64,000 nucleotides of DNA from Colletes latitarsis. Taxonomy: Eukaryota; Arthropoda; Insecta; Hymenoptera; Colletidae. Below the pieces are notes generated by a model. It was not told the DNA's origin, made no database searches, and saw only the letters and a program-made list of their open reading frames with translations. This document shows positions 12,444 through 26,876 of this stretch, in pieces (position 1 is the first letter of the stretch; every line of letters begins with the position of its first letter). A program made the translations under genes and the position numbers. Location of the stretch: NCBI RefSeq assembly GCF_051014445.1, contig NC_135137.1, positions 13,951,501 through 14,015,500 on the forward strand. Reading direction: 5' to 3'.

Positions 12444-15400
12444 ACCAGATCCTGGGCTTTTTCTGGTTTGGATCACGTAGTAATGTGGCACCACACTGTA
12501 ATAGTCAATTAAACCTCGTCCCGATTAATATTTTAGGGGATAACGCCGGTGATGTCTGGGTCAGGTCTGGTATTTGCCTTCATCTGGCTCGAATTTTCGC
12601 ATTTTTCGCATACTTGTTGGCCAGATCCTGCCCTTTTTCTCGTTAGGATCACGTATTAATGTGGTACCACACTCAAATTGTCAATAAAACCTGGTTCCGA
12701 TTAATATTTTAGAGGACAACGCCGGTTATGCCTGGGTTAGGTCTGGTATTTGCCATCATCTACCTCCTACTTTCGCTTTTTTCGCATACTTGTTGGCCAG
12801 ATCCTGGGTTTTTTCTGGTTTGGATCACGTAGTAATGTGGTACCACACCGAAACAGTCGATTAAACCTGGTTCCGATTAATATTTTAAAGGATACCGCCG
12901 GTTATGTCTGGGTTAGGTCTGGTATTTGGAATCATCTGCCTCATACTTTCGCATTTTTCGCATACTTGTTGGCCAGATCCTGGGTTTTTTCTGGTTTGGA
13001 TCACGTAGTAATGTGGTACCACACCGAAACAGTCGATTAAACCTGGTTCCGATTAATATTTTAAAGGATACCGCCGGTTATGTCTGGGTTAGGTCTGGTA
13101 TTTGGAATCATCTGCCTCATACTTTCGCATTTTTCGCATACTTGTTGGCCACATCCTGGGCTTTTTCTGGTTTGGATCACGTAGTAATATGGTACCACAC
13201 CGATACAGTAAATTAAACCTGGATTCGATCAATATTTTAGGGGATAACACTGGTTAGGGCTGGGTTACGTCTGGTATTTGCAATCATGTGTCTCATACTT
13301 TCGTATGTTTCGCATACTTGTTGGCCATATCCTCGGCTTTTTCTGGTTTGGATCAGGTAGTAATATGGTACCACACCGAAACAGTCAACTAAACCTGGAT
13401 CCGATTAATATTTTAGAGGATAACGCCGGTTATGGCTGGGTTAGGTCTGGTATTTGCAAACATCTAGCTCATACTTTTGCATTTTTCGCATACTTAATGG
13501 CCAGATCGTGGCGTTTTTCTGGATTGGATCACGTAGTAATATGGCACCACACTGAAACAGTCAATTCAACCTGGTTCCGAGTAATATTTTGGAGATTAAC
13601 GCCGGTTAGGTCCGGGTTACGTCTGGTATTTGCAATCATCTAGCCCATACTTTCGCATTTTTCGAATACTTGTTGGCCAGATCCTGGCATTTATTTGGTT
13701 TGGATCACGCAGTAATGTGGTACCACACCGAAACAGTCAACTAAACCTGGATTCGATTAATATTTTAGAGGACAACGCCGGTTATGCTTGGGTTAGGTCT
13801 GGTATTTGCCCTCATCTGGCTCGTACTTTCGCAGTTTTCGCATACTTGAATGGGCAGATCCTGGATTCTTTTCCGGTTAGGTCACGTAATAAAGTGGTAC
13901 CGCGCTGAAACGGTCAATTAAACCTGGTTTCGATCAAAATTTTAGAGGATAACGCTGGTTATGTCTGGGTTAGTTCTGGTATTTGCAATCATCTGGCTCG
14001 TGCTTTCGCATTTCTCGCATACTTGTTGGCCAGATCCTGGGCTTTTTCTGAACCACACTGAAACTGTCAATTAAACCTGATTCCGATTTATATTTTAGAG
14101 GATAACGCCGGTTATGTCTGGGTTAGTTCTGGTATTTGCTATAATCTGGCTCGTACTTTCGCATTTTTCGCATATTTGTTGGCCAGATCCTGGGTTTTTT
14201 CTGGTTCCGATCACGTGGTAGAGTTGTGCCACACTGGAACAGTCAATTAATCCTGGTTCCGATTATTATTTTAGCGGATAACGCCGGTTATCTCTGGGTT
14301 AGGTCTGGTATTTATCATCATCTGACTCAGATTTTCGGATTCTTCGCATACTTGTTGGCCAGATCCTGGGTTTTTTCTGGTTTGGATCACGTAGTAAAGT
14401 GGTACCACACCGAAACAGTCGATTAAACCTGGTTCCGATTAATATTTTAAAGGATACCGCCGGTTATGTCTGGGTTAGGTCTGGCATTTGGAATCATCTG
14501 CCTCATACTTTCGCATTTTTCGCTTACTTGTTGGCCAGATCCTGGGCTTTTTCTGGTTTGGATCACGTAGTAATATGGTACCACACCGACACAGTAAATT
14601 TAACCTGGATTCGATTAATATTTTAGGCGATAACGCCGGTTATGTCTGGGTTAGTTCAGGTATTTGCAACCATCTGGCTCGTGCTTTCGCATTTTTCGCA
14701 TACTTGTTGGCCAGATCCTGGGCTTTTTCTGGTTTGGATCACGTAGTAATATGGTACCACACCGATACAGTAAATTTAACCTGGATTCGAACAATATTTT
14801 AGGGGATAACACGGGTTAGGGCTGGGTTACGTCTGGTATTTGCAATCATCTGGCTCGTACTTTCGCATTTATCGCATACTTTTTGGCCAGGTCCTGGGTT
14901 TCCTCTGGTTTGGATCAGGTAGTAATGTGGTACCACAACGAAACAGTCAATTAAACCTAGTTGCGGTTAATATTTTGGAGGATAACGCCGGTTATGTCTG
15001 GGTTAGGTCTGGTATTTGCAAACATCTAGCTCATACTTTCGCATTTTTCGCATACTTGATGGCCAGATCGTGGCCTTTTCCTGGATTGGATCACGTAGTA
15101 GTGTGGTACCACACTCAAATTGTCAATAAAACCTGGTTCCGATTAATAGTTTAGAGGAGAACGCCGGTTTTGCCTGCGTTAGGTCTGCTATTTGCCATCT
15201 TCTAGCTCATACTTTCGCATTTTTCGCATACTTGATGGCCAGATCGTGGCCTTTTTCTGGATTGGATCACGTAGTAATATGGCACCACACTGAAACAGTC
15301 AATTCAACCTGGTTCCGAGTAATATTTTGAAGATTAACGCCGGTTACGTCCGGGTTACGTCTGGTATTTGCAATCATCTATCTCATACTTTCGCATTTTT

Positions 15401-15950
15401 CGCATACTTGAATGGCCAGACCCTGGCCTTTTTCGCGTTTGTTTCTCGTAGTTGTGGTACCACACTGTAACAGTCAATTAATCCCCGTTCCGATTAATAT
15501 TTTAGAGGATAACGCCGGTCATGCTTGGGTTAGGTCTGGTATTTCCCCTCATCTGGCTCGTACTTTCGCAGTTTTCGCATACTTGAATGGGCAGATCCTG
15601 GATTCTTTTCCGGTTAGGTCACGTAATAAAGTGGTACCGCTCTGAAACGGTCAATTAAACCTGGTTTCGATCAAAATTTTAGAGGATAACGCTGGTTATG
15701 TCTGGGTTAGTTCTGGTATTTGCAATCATCTGGCTCGTGCTTTCGCATTTTTCGCATACTTGTTGGCCAGATCCTGGGCTTTTTCTGGTTTGGATCACGT
15801 AGTAATATGGTACCATACCGAAACAGTCAACTAAACCTGGATCCGATTAATATTTTAGAGGATAACGCCGGTTATGTCTGGGTTAGGTCTGGTATTTGCC
15901 ATCATCTAGCTCATACTTTCGCTTTTTTCGCATACTTGAATGACCAGATC
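12444..15950 (+). repeat. Larger satellite block B, copy 2 (3,499-bp unit)
   Basis: Direct tandem copy of 8,945-12,443. Single-base differences from copy 1 are visible, for example around 13,476-13,497 against 9,977-9,998 and in the segment after 15,060. The match ends near 15,950, where the following monomer changes type. The arrangement is what one unequal exchange between misaligned arrays would leave. Confidence 0.88.
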
Positions 15951-18900
15951 CTGTGCTTTTTCTGGTTAGGATCACGTATTAATGTGGTACCAAACTCAAA
16001 TTGTCAATAAAACCTGGTTCCGATTAATATTTTAGAGGAGAACGCCGGTTTTGCCTGCGTTAGGTCTGCTATTTTCCATCTTCTAGCTCATACATTCGCT
16101 TTTTTCGCATACTTGAATGACCAGATCCTTGGCTTTTTCTGGTTTGGATCACGTACCAATGCTGTACCACTCCGAAACAGTCAATGAAACCTTGTTCCCA
16201 TTAATATTTTAGAGGATAACGCCGGTTAGGTTTGTGTTAGGTCCGGTATTTGCTATAATCTGGCTCATACTTTCGCTACTTTAGCATACTTGTCGGCCAG
16301 ATCCTGGGTTTTTTTCTGGTTAGGACCACGTAGTAATGAGGTACCACACCGAAACAGTCAACTAAACCTGGATCCGATTAATATTTTAGAGGAGAACGCC
16401 GGTTATGCCTGCGTTAGGTCTGGCATTTGCCATCATCTAGCTCATACTTTCGCATTTTTCGAATACTTTTCGGCCAGATCGTGGCATTTTTCTGGTTTCG
16501 ATCACGTAGTAATGTGGTACCACACCGAAACAGTCAACTAAACCTGGATCCGATTAATATTTTAGAGGATAACGCCGGTTATGTCTGGGTTAGGTCTGGT
16601 ATTTGCCATCATCTAGCCCATACTTTCGCATTTTTCGCATACTTGTTGGCCAGATCCTTGGCTATTTCTGGTTTGGATTACGTAGCAATGCTGTACCACT
16701 TCGAAACAGTCAATGAAACCTTGTTCCCATTAATATTTTAGAGGATAACGCCGGTTAGGTTTGTGTTAGGTCCGGTATTTGCTATAATCTGGCTAATACT
16801 TTCGCTACTGTAGCATACTTGTTGGCCAGATCCTGGGTTTTTTTCTGGTTTGGACCACGTAGTAATGTGGTACCACACTGTAATAGTCAATGATACCTGG
16901 TTCCGATTAATATTTTAAAGGATACCGCCGGTTATGGCTGGGTTAGGTCTGGTATTTGGAATCATCTGGCTCATACTTTCGCATTTTTCGCGTACTTGTT
17001 GGCCGGATCCTGGCCTTTTTCTGAACCACACTGAAACTGTCAATTAAACTTGGTTCCGATTTATATTTTAGAGGATAACGCCGGTTATGTCTGGGTTAGT
17101 TCTGGTATTTGCTATAATCTGGCTCGTACTTTCGCATTTTTCGCATACTTGTTGGCCAGATCCTGGATTTTTTCTGGTTCCGATCACGTGGTACAGTTGT
17201 ACCACACCGAAACTGTCGATTAAACCTGGTTCCGATTAATATTTTAAAAGATACCGCCGGTTATGTCTGGGTTAGGTCTGGTATTTGGAATCATCTGCCT
17301 CATACTTTCGCATTTTTCGCTTACTTGTTGGCCAGATCCTGGGCTTTTTCTGGTTTGGATCACGTAGTAATGTGGTACCACACTGTAATAGTCAATTAAA
17401 CCTCGTCCCGATTAACATTTTAGGGGATAACGCCGGTGATGTCTGGGTCAGGTCTGGTATTTGCCTTCATCTGGCTCGAATTTTCGCATTTTTCGCATAC
17501 TTGTTGGCCAGATCCTGCCCTTTTTCTGGTTAGGATCACATATTAATGTGGTACCACACTCAAATTGTCAATAAAACCTGGTTCCGATTAATAGTTTAGA
17601 GGAGAACGCCGGTTTTGCCTGTGTTAGGTCTGGTATTTGCAAACATCTAGCTCATACTTTCGCATTTTTCGCATACTTGATGGCCAGATCGTGGCCTTTT
17701 TCTGGATTGGATCACGTAGTAATATGGCACCACACTGAAACTGTCAATTCAACCTGGTTCCGAGTAATATTCTGGAGATTAGCGCCGGTTAGGTCCGGGT
17801 TACGTCTGGTATTTGCAATCATCTATCTCATACTTTCGCATTTTTCGCATATTTGAATGGCCAGACCCTGGCCTTTTTCGCGTTTGTTTCCCGTAGTAAT
17901 GTGGTACCACACTGTAACAGTCAATTAAACCCCGTTCCGATTAATATTTTAGAGGACAACGCCGGTTATGCTTGGGTTAGGTCTGGTATTTACCCTCATC
18001 TGGCACGTACTTTCGCATTTTTCGCATACTTGTTGGCCAGATCCTGGGCTTTTTCTGGTTTCGATCACGTAGTAATATGGTACCATACCGAAACAGTCAA
18101 CTAAACCTGTATCCGATTAATATTTTAGAGGATAACGCCGGTTATGTCTGGGTTAGGTCTGGTATTTGCCATCATCTAGCTCATACATTCGCTTCTTTCG
18201 CATACTTGAATGACCAGATCCTTGGCTTTTTCTGGTTTGGATCACGTAGCAATGCTGTACCACTCCGAAACAGTCAATGAAACCTTGTTCCCATTAATAT
18301 TTTAGAGGATAACGCCGGTTAGGTTTGTGTTAGGTCCGGTATTTGCTATAATCTGGCTCATACTTTCGCTACTTTAACACACTTGTTGGCCAGATCCTGG
18401 GCTCTCGCTGATTTGGATCACGTAGTAATGTTTTACCACACCGAAAAAGTCAATCAAACGTGGTTGCGATTAATATTTTAGAGGATAACGCCGGTTATGG
18501 CTGGGTTAGGCCTGGTATTTGGCATCATCTAGCTCTTACTTTCGCATTTTTCGCATACTTGTTGGCCAGATCCTGGGCTTTTTCTGGTTTGGATCACGTA
18601 GTAATATGGCACCACACCGATACAGTAAATTTAACCTGGATTCGATCAATATTTTAGGGGATAACACGGGTTAGGGCTGGGTTACGTCTGGTATTTGCAA
18701 ACATGTGTCTCATACTTTCGTATGTTTCGCATACTTGTTGGCCATATCCTGGGTTTTTTTCTGGATTGGATCACGTAGTGATATGGCACCACACTGAAAC
18801 AGTCAATTCAACCTTGGTCCGAGTAATATTTTGGAGATTAACGCCGGTTAGGTCCGGGTTACGTCTGGTATTTGCAATCATCTATCTCATATATTCGCAT

Positions 18901-21900
18901 TTTTCGCATACTTGAATGGCCAGATCCTGGGCTTTTTCTGGTTTGGATCACGTAGTAATGTGGTACCGCACTGTAATTGTCAATTAAACCTCGTCCCGAT
19001 TAATATTTTAGGGGATAACGCCGGTGATGTCTGGGTCAGGTGTGGTATTTGCCTCCATCTGGCTCGAATTTTCGCATTTTTCGCATACTTGTTGGCCAGA
19101 TCCTGCCCTTTTTCTGGTTAAGATCACGTATTAATGTGGTACCACACTCAAATTGTCAATAAAACCTGGTTCCGATTAATATTTTAGAGGAGAACGCCGG
19201 TTATGCCTGGGTTGGGTCTGGTATTTATCATCATCTGACTCAGATTTTCGGATTCTTCGCATACTTGTTGGCCAGATCCTGGGTTGTTTCTGGTTTGGAT
19301 CACGTAGTAAAGTGGTACCACACCGAAACAGTCGATTAAACCTGGTTCCGATTAATATTTTTAGGATACCGCCGGTTATGTCTGGGTTAGGTCTGGTATT
19401 TGGAATCATCTGCCTCATACATTCGCATTTTTCGCTTACTTGTTGGCCAGATCCTCGTTTTTTCCGGTTTGGATCACGTAATAATGTGGTACCACACTGA
19501 AACAGTCAAATAAACCTGGTTCCGATTAATATTTTGGCGGATAACGCCGGTTATGTCTGGGTTAGGTCTGGTATTTGCAATCATCTGACTCGTGCTTTCG
19601 CATTTTTCGCATACTTGTTGGCCAGATCCTGGGCTTTTTCTGATTTGGATCACGTAGTGATATGGTACCACACCGAAACAGTCAACTAAACCTGGATCCG
19701 ATTAATATTTTAGAGGATAACGCCGGTTATGTCTGGGTTAGGTCTGGTATTTGCTATCATCTAGCTCATACTTTTGCATTTTTCGCATACTTGAATGACC
19801 AGATCCTGGGCTTTTTCTGGTTAGGATCACGTATTAATGTGGTACCACACTCAAATTGTCAATAAAACCTGGTTCCGAGTAATATTTTGGCGGATAACGC
19901 CGGTTAGGTTTGTGTTAGGTCCGGTATTTGCTATAATCTGGCTCATACTTTCGCTACTTTAGCATACTTGTTGACCAGATCCTGGGCTCTCGCTGATTTG
20001 GATCACGTAGTAATGTTTTACCACACCGAAAAAGTCAATCAAACGTGGTAGCGATTAATATTTTAGAGGATAACGCCGGTTATGGCTGGGTTAGGCCTGG
20101 TATTTGGCATCATCTAGCTCTTACTTTCGCATTTTTCGCATACTTGTTGGCCAGATCATGGGCTTTTTCTGGTTTGGATAACGTAGTAATATGGCACCAC
20201 ACCGAAACAGTCGATTAAACCTGGTTCCGATTAATATTTTAAATGATATAGCCGGTTATGTCTGGGTTAGGTCTGGTATTTGGAATCATCTGCCTCATAC
20301 TTTCGCATTTTTCGCTTACTTGTTGGCCAGGTCCTCGGTTCTTTCCGGTTTGGATCACGTAATAATGTGGCACCACACTGTAATAGTCAATTAAACCTCG
20401 TCCCGATTAATATTTTAGGGGATAACGCCGGTGATGTCTGGGTCAGGTCTGGTATTTGCCTTCATGTGGCTCGAATTTTCGCATTTTTCGCATACTTGTT
20501 GGCCAGATCCTCGTTTTTTCCGGTTTGGATCACGTAATAATGTGGTACCACACTGAAACAGTCAAATAAACCTGGTTCCGATTAATATTTTGGCGGATAA
20601 CGCCGGTTATGTCTGGGTTAGGTCTGGTATTTGCAATCATCTGACTCGAGCTTTCGCATTTTTCGCATACTTGTTGGCCAGATCATGGGCTTTTTCTGGT
20701 TTGGATCACGTAGTAATATGGCACCACACTGAAACAGTCAATTCAACCTGGTTCCGAGTAATTTTTTGGAGATTAGCGCCGGTTAGGTCCGGGTTACGTC
20801 TGGTATTTGCAATCATCTATCTCATACTTTCGCATTTTTCGCATACTTGATTGGCCAGATCCTGGGCTTTTTCTGGTTTGGATCACGTAGTAATGTGGCA
20901 CCACACTGTAATAGTCAATAAAACCTCGTCCCGATTAATATTTTAGGGGATAACGCCGGTGATGTCTGGGTCAGGTCTGGTATTTGCCTTCATCTGGCTC
21001 GAATTTTCGCATTTTTCGCATACTTGTTGGCCAGATCCTGCCCTTTTTCTGGTTAGGATCACGTATTAATGTGGTACCACACTCAAATTGCCAATAAAAC
21101 CTGGTTCCGATTAATATTTTAGAGGAGAACGCCGGTTATGCCTGGGTTAGGTCTGGTATTTGCCATCATCTACCTCCTACTTTCGCTTTTTTCGCATACT
21201 TGAATGACCAGATCCTGGGCTTTTTCTGGTTTGGATCACGTAGTAATGTGGTACCACACTGTAATAGTCAATTAATCCTGGTTCCGATTATTATTTTAGA
21301 GGATAACGCCGGATATGTCTGGGTTAGGTCTGGTATTTATCATCATCTGACTCAGATTTTCGGATTCTTCGCATACTTGTTGGCCAGATCCTGGGTTTTT
21401 TCTGGTTTGGATCACGTAGTAATGTGGTACCACACCGAAACAGTCGATTAAACCTGGTTCCGATTAATATTTTAAAGGATACCGCCGGTTATGTCTGGGT
21501 TAGGTCTGGTATTTGGAATCATCTGCCTCATACTTTCGCATTTTTCGCATACTTGTTGGCCAGATCCTGGGCTTTTTCTGGTTTGGATCACGTAGTAATA
21601 TGGTACCACACCGATACAGTAAATTTAACCTGGATTCGATCAATATTTTAGGGGATAACACGGGTTAGGGCTGGGTTACGTCTGGTATTTGCAATCATGT
21701 GTCTCATACTTTCGTATGTTTCGCATACTTGTTGGCCATATCCTGGGCTTTTTCTGGTTTGGATCAGGTAGTAATGTGGTACCACACCGAAACAGTCAAC
21801 TAAACCTGGATTCGATTAATATTTTAGAGGACAACGCCGGTTATGCTTGGGTTAGGTCTGGTATTTGCCCTCATCTGGCTCGTACTTTCGCAGTTTTCGC

Positions 21901-24900
21901 ATACTTGAATGGGCAGATCCTGGATTCTTTTCCGGTTTGGTCACGTAATAAAGTGGTACCGCGCTGAAACGGTCAAGTAAACCTGGTTTCGATCAAAATT
22001 TTAGAGGATAACGCTGGTTATGTCTGGGTTAGTTCTGGTATTTGCAATCATCTGGCTCGTGCTTTCGCATTTTTCGCATACTTGTTGGTCAGATCCTGGG
22101 CTTTTTCTGAACCACACTGAAACTGTCAATTAAACCTGATTCCGATTTATATTTTAGAGGATAACGCCGGTTATGTCTGGCTTAGTTCTGGTATTTGCTA
22201 TAATCTGGCTCGTACTTTCGCATTTTTCGCATATTTTTTGGCCAGATCCTGGGTTTTTTCTGGTTCCGATCACGTGGTAGAGTTGTGCCACACTGGAACA
22301 GTCAATTAATCCTGGTTCCGATTATTATTTTAGCGGATAACGCCGGTTATCTCTGGGTTAGGTCTGGTATTTACCATCATCTGACTCAGATTTTCGGATT
22401 CTTCGCATACTTGTTGGCCAGATCCTGGGTTTTTTCTGGTTTGGATCACGTAGTAATGTGGTACCACACCGAAACAGTCGATTAAACCTGGTTCCGATTA
22501 ATATTTTAAAGGATACCGCCGGTTATGTCTGGGTTAGGTCTGGTATTTGGAATCATCTGCCTCATACTTTCGCATTTTTCGCTTACTTGTTGGCCAGGTC
22601 CTCGGTTTTTTCCGGTTTGGATCACGTAATAATGTGGTACCACACTGAAACAGTCAAATAAGCCTGGTTCCGATTAATATTTTAGGCGATAACGCCGGTT
22701 ATGTCTGGGTTAGTTCTGGTATTTGCAATCATCCGGCTCGTGCTTTCGCATTTTTCGCATACTTGATGGCCAGATCATGGGCTTTTTCTGGTTTGGATCA
22801 CGTAGTAATATGGTACCACACCGATACAGTAAATTTAACCTGGATTCGATCAATATTTTAGGGGATAACACGGGTTAGGGCTGGGTTACGTCTGGTATTT
22901 GCAATCATGTGTCTCATACTTTCGTATGTTTCGCATACTTGTTGGCCATATCCTGGGCTTTTTCTGGTTTGGATCAGGTAGTAATATGGTACCACACCGA
23001 AACAGTCAACTAAACCTGGATCCGATTAATATTTTAGAGGATAACGCCGGTTATGGCTGGGTTAGGTCTGGTATTTGCAAACATCTAGCTCATACTTTCG
23101 CATTTTTCGCATACTTGATGGCCAGATCGTGGCCTTTTTCTGGATTGGATCACGTAGTAGTGTGGTACCACACTCAAATTGTCAATAAAACCTGGTTCCG
23201 ATTAATAGTTTAGAGGAGAACGCCGGTTTTGCCTGCGTTAGGTCTGCTATTTGCCATCTTCTAGCTCATACTTTCGCATTTTTCGCATACTTGATGGCCA
23301 GATCGTGGCCTTTTTCTGGATTGGATCACGTAGTAATATGGCACCACACTGAAACAGTCAATTCAACCTGGTTCCGAGTAATATTTTGAAGATTAACGCC
23401 GGTTACGTCCGGGTTACGTCTGGTATTTGCAATCATCTATCTCATACTTTCGCATTTTTCGCGTACTTGTTGGCCGGATCCTGGCCTTTTTCTGAACCAC
23501 ACTGAAACTGTCAATTAAACCTGGTTCCGATTTATATTTTAGAGGATAACGCCGGTTATGTCTGGGTTAGTTCTGGTATTTGCTATAATCTGGCTCGTAC
23601 TTTCGCATTTTTCGCATACTTGTTGGCCAGATCCTGGATTTTTTCTGGTTCCGATCACGTGGTACAGTTGTACCACACCGAAACAGTCGATTAAACCTGG
23701 TTCCGATTAATATTTTAAAGGATATCGCCGGTTATGTCTGGGTTAGGTCTGGTATTTGGAATCATCTGGCTCATACTTTCGCATTTTTCGCTTACTTGTT
23801 GGCCAGATCCTGGGCTTTTTCTGGTTTGGATCACGTAGTAATGTGGTACCACACTGTAATAGTCAATTAAACCTCGTCCCGATCAATATTTTAGGGGATA
23901 ACGCCGGTGATGTCTGGGTCAGGTCTGGTATTTGCCTTCATCCGGCTCGAATTTTCGCATTTTTCGCATACTTGTTGGCCAGATCCTGCCCTTTTTCTGG
24001 TTAGGATCACATATTAATGTGGTACCACACTCAAATTGTCAATAAAACCTGGTTCCGATTAATAGTTTAGAGGAGAACGCCGGTTATGTCTGGGTTAGGT
24101 CTGGTATTTGGAATCATCTGGCTCATACTTTCGCATTTTTCGCTTACTTGTTGGCCAGATCCTCGGTTTTTTCCGGTTTGGATCACGTAATAATGTGGTA
24201 CCACACTGAAACAGTCAAATAAGCCTGGTTCCGATTAATATTTTAGGCGATAACGCCGGTTATGTCTGGGTTAGTTCTGGTATTTGCAATCATCTGGCTC
24301 GTGCTTTCGCATTTTTCGCATACTTGTTGGCCAGATCGTGGCCTTTTTCTGGATTGGATCACGTAGTAATATGGCACCACACTGAAACTGTCAATTCAAC
24401 CTGGTTCCAAGTAATATTCTGGAGATTAACGCCGGTTAGGTCCGGGTTACGTCTGGTATTTGCAATCATCTATCTCATACTTTCGCATTTTTCGCATATT
24501 TGAATGGCCAGACCCTGGCCTTTTTCGCGTTTGTTTCCCGTAGTAATGTGGTACCACACTGTAACAGTCAATTAAACCCCGTTCCGATTAATATTTTAGA
24601 GGACAACGCCGGTTATGCTTGGGTTAGGTCCGGTATTTGCTATAATCTGGCTCATACTTTCGCTACTTTAGCATACTTGTTGGCCAGATCCTGGGCTCTC
24701 GCTGATTTGGATCACGTAGTAATGTTTTACCACACCGAAAAAGTCAATCAAACGTGGTTGCGATTAATATTTTAGAGAATAGCGCCGGTTATGGCTGGGT
24801 TAGGCCTGGTATTTGGCATCATCTAGCTCTTACTTTCGCATTTTTCGCATACTTGTTGGCCAGATCCTGGCCTTTTTCGGGTTTGGTTCCCGTAGTAATG

Positions 24901-26876
24901 TGGTACCACACTGTAACAATCAATTAAACCCGGTTGCGATTAATATTTTAGAGGATAACGCCGGTTATGTCTGGGTTAGGTCTGGTATTTGCCCTCATCT
25001 GGCTCGTACTTTCGCAGTTTTCGCATACTTGAATGGGCAGATCATGGATTCTTTTCCGGTTAGGTCACGTAATAAAGTGGTACCGCGCTGAAACGGTCAA
25101 TTAAACCTGGTTTCGATCAAAATTTTAGAGGATAACGCTGGTTATGTCTGGGTTAGTTCTGGTATTTGCAATCATCTGACTCGTGCTTTCGCATTTTTCG
25201 CATACTTGTTGGCCAGATCCTGGGCTTTTTCTGGTTTGGATCACGTAGTAATATGGTACCACACCGAAGCAGTCAACTAAACCTGAATCCGATTTATATT
25301 TTAGAGGATAACGCCGGTTATGTCTGGGTTAGGTCTGGTATTTGCCATCATCTAGCTCATACTTTCGCTTTTTTCGCATACTTGAATGACCAGATCCTGG
25401 GCTTCCTCTGGTTAGGATCACGTATTAACGTGGTACCACACTCAAATTGTCAATAAAACCTGGTTCCGATTAATATTTTAGAGGAGAACGCCGGTTTTGC
25501 CTGCGTTAGGTCTGCTATTTTCCTACTTCTAGCTCATAGTTTCGCTTTTTTCGCATACTTGAATGACCAGATCCTTGGCTTTTTCTGGTTTGGATGACGT
25601 AGCAATGCTGTACCACTCCGAAACAGTCAATGAAACCTTGTTCCCATTAATATTTTACAGGATAACGCCGGTTAGGTTTGTGTTAGGTCCGGTATTTGCT
25701 ATAATCTGGCTAATACTTTCGCTACTTTAGCATACTTGTTGGCCAGATCCTGGGTTTTTTTCTGGTTAGGACCACGTAGTAATGTGGTACCACACCGAAA
25801 CTGTCAATTTAACTTTGTTCCGATTAATATTTTAGAGGATACCGCCGGTTATGTCTGGGTTAGGTCTGGTATTTGGAATCATCTGCCTCATACTTTCGCA
25901 TTTTTCGCTTACTTGTTGGCCAGATCCTGGACTTTTTCTGGTTTGGATCACGTAGTAGTGTGGTACCACACTGTAATAGTCAATTAAACCTCGTCCCGAT
26001 TAATATCTTAGGGGATAACGCCGGTGATGTCTGGGTCAGGTCTGGTATTTGCCTTGATCTGGCTCGAATTCTCGCATCTTTCGCATACTTGTTGGCCAGA
26101 TCCTGCCCTTTTTCTGGTTAGGATCACGTATTAATGTGGTACCACACTCAAATTGTCAATAAAACCTGGTTCCGATTAATAGTTTAGAGGAGAACGCCGG
26201 TTTTGCCTGCGTTAGGTCTGCTATTTGCCATCTTCTAGCTCATACTTTCGCTTTTTTCGCATACTTGAATGACCAGATCCTGGGCTTTTTCTGGTTTGGA
26301 TCACGTAGTACTGTGGTACCACACTGTAATAGTCAATTAATCCTGGTTCCGATTATTATTTTAGAGGATAACGCCGGTTATGTCTGGGTTAGGTCTGGTA
26401 TTTGCCATCATCTAGCCCATACTTTCGCATTTTTCGAATACTTGTTGGCCAGATCCTGGCCTTTTTCGGGTTTGGTTCCCGTAGTAATGTGGTACCACGC
26501 TGTAACAGTCAATTAAACCCGGTTGCGATTAATATTTTAGAGGATAACGCCGGTTATGTCTGGGTTAGGTCTGGTATTTGCCATCATCTAGCTCATACTT
26601 TCGCTTTTTTCGCATACTTGAATGACCAGATCCTGGGCTTTCTCTGGTTAGGATCACGTATTAACGTGATACCACGCTCAAATTGTCAATAAAACCTGGT
26701 TCCGATTAATATTTTAGAGGAGAACGCCGGTTCTGCCTGCGTTAGGTCTGCTATTTTCCATCTTCTAGCTCATACTTTCGCTTTTTCGCATACTTGAATG
26801 ACCAGATCCTTGGCTTTTTCTGGTTTGGATTACGTAGCAATGCTGTACCACTCCGAAACAGTCAATGAAACCTTGT
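15951..26876 (+). repeat. Satellite, mixed variant order
   Basis: Continuous 176-bp satellite with no single dominant long block. It contains pieces shared with other parts of the array: 21,424-22,660 resembles 10,900 onward, and 26,265-26,870 recurs at 47,717-48,320. Truncated monomers lie near 17,023, 22,109 and 23,493. I see no non-satellite insertion. Confidence 0.85.
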
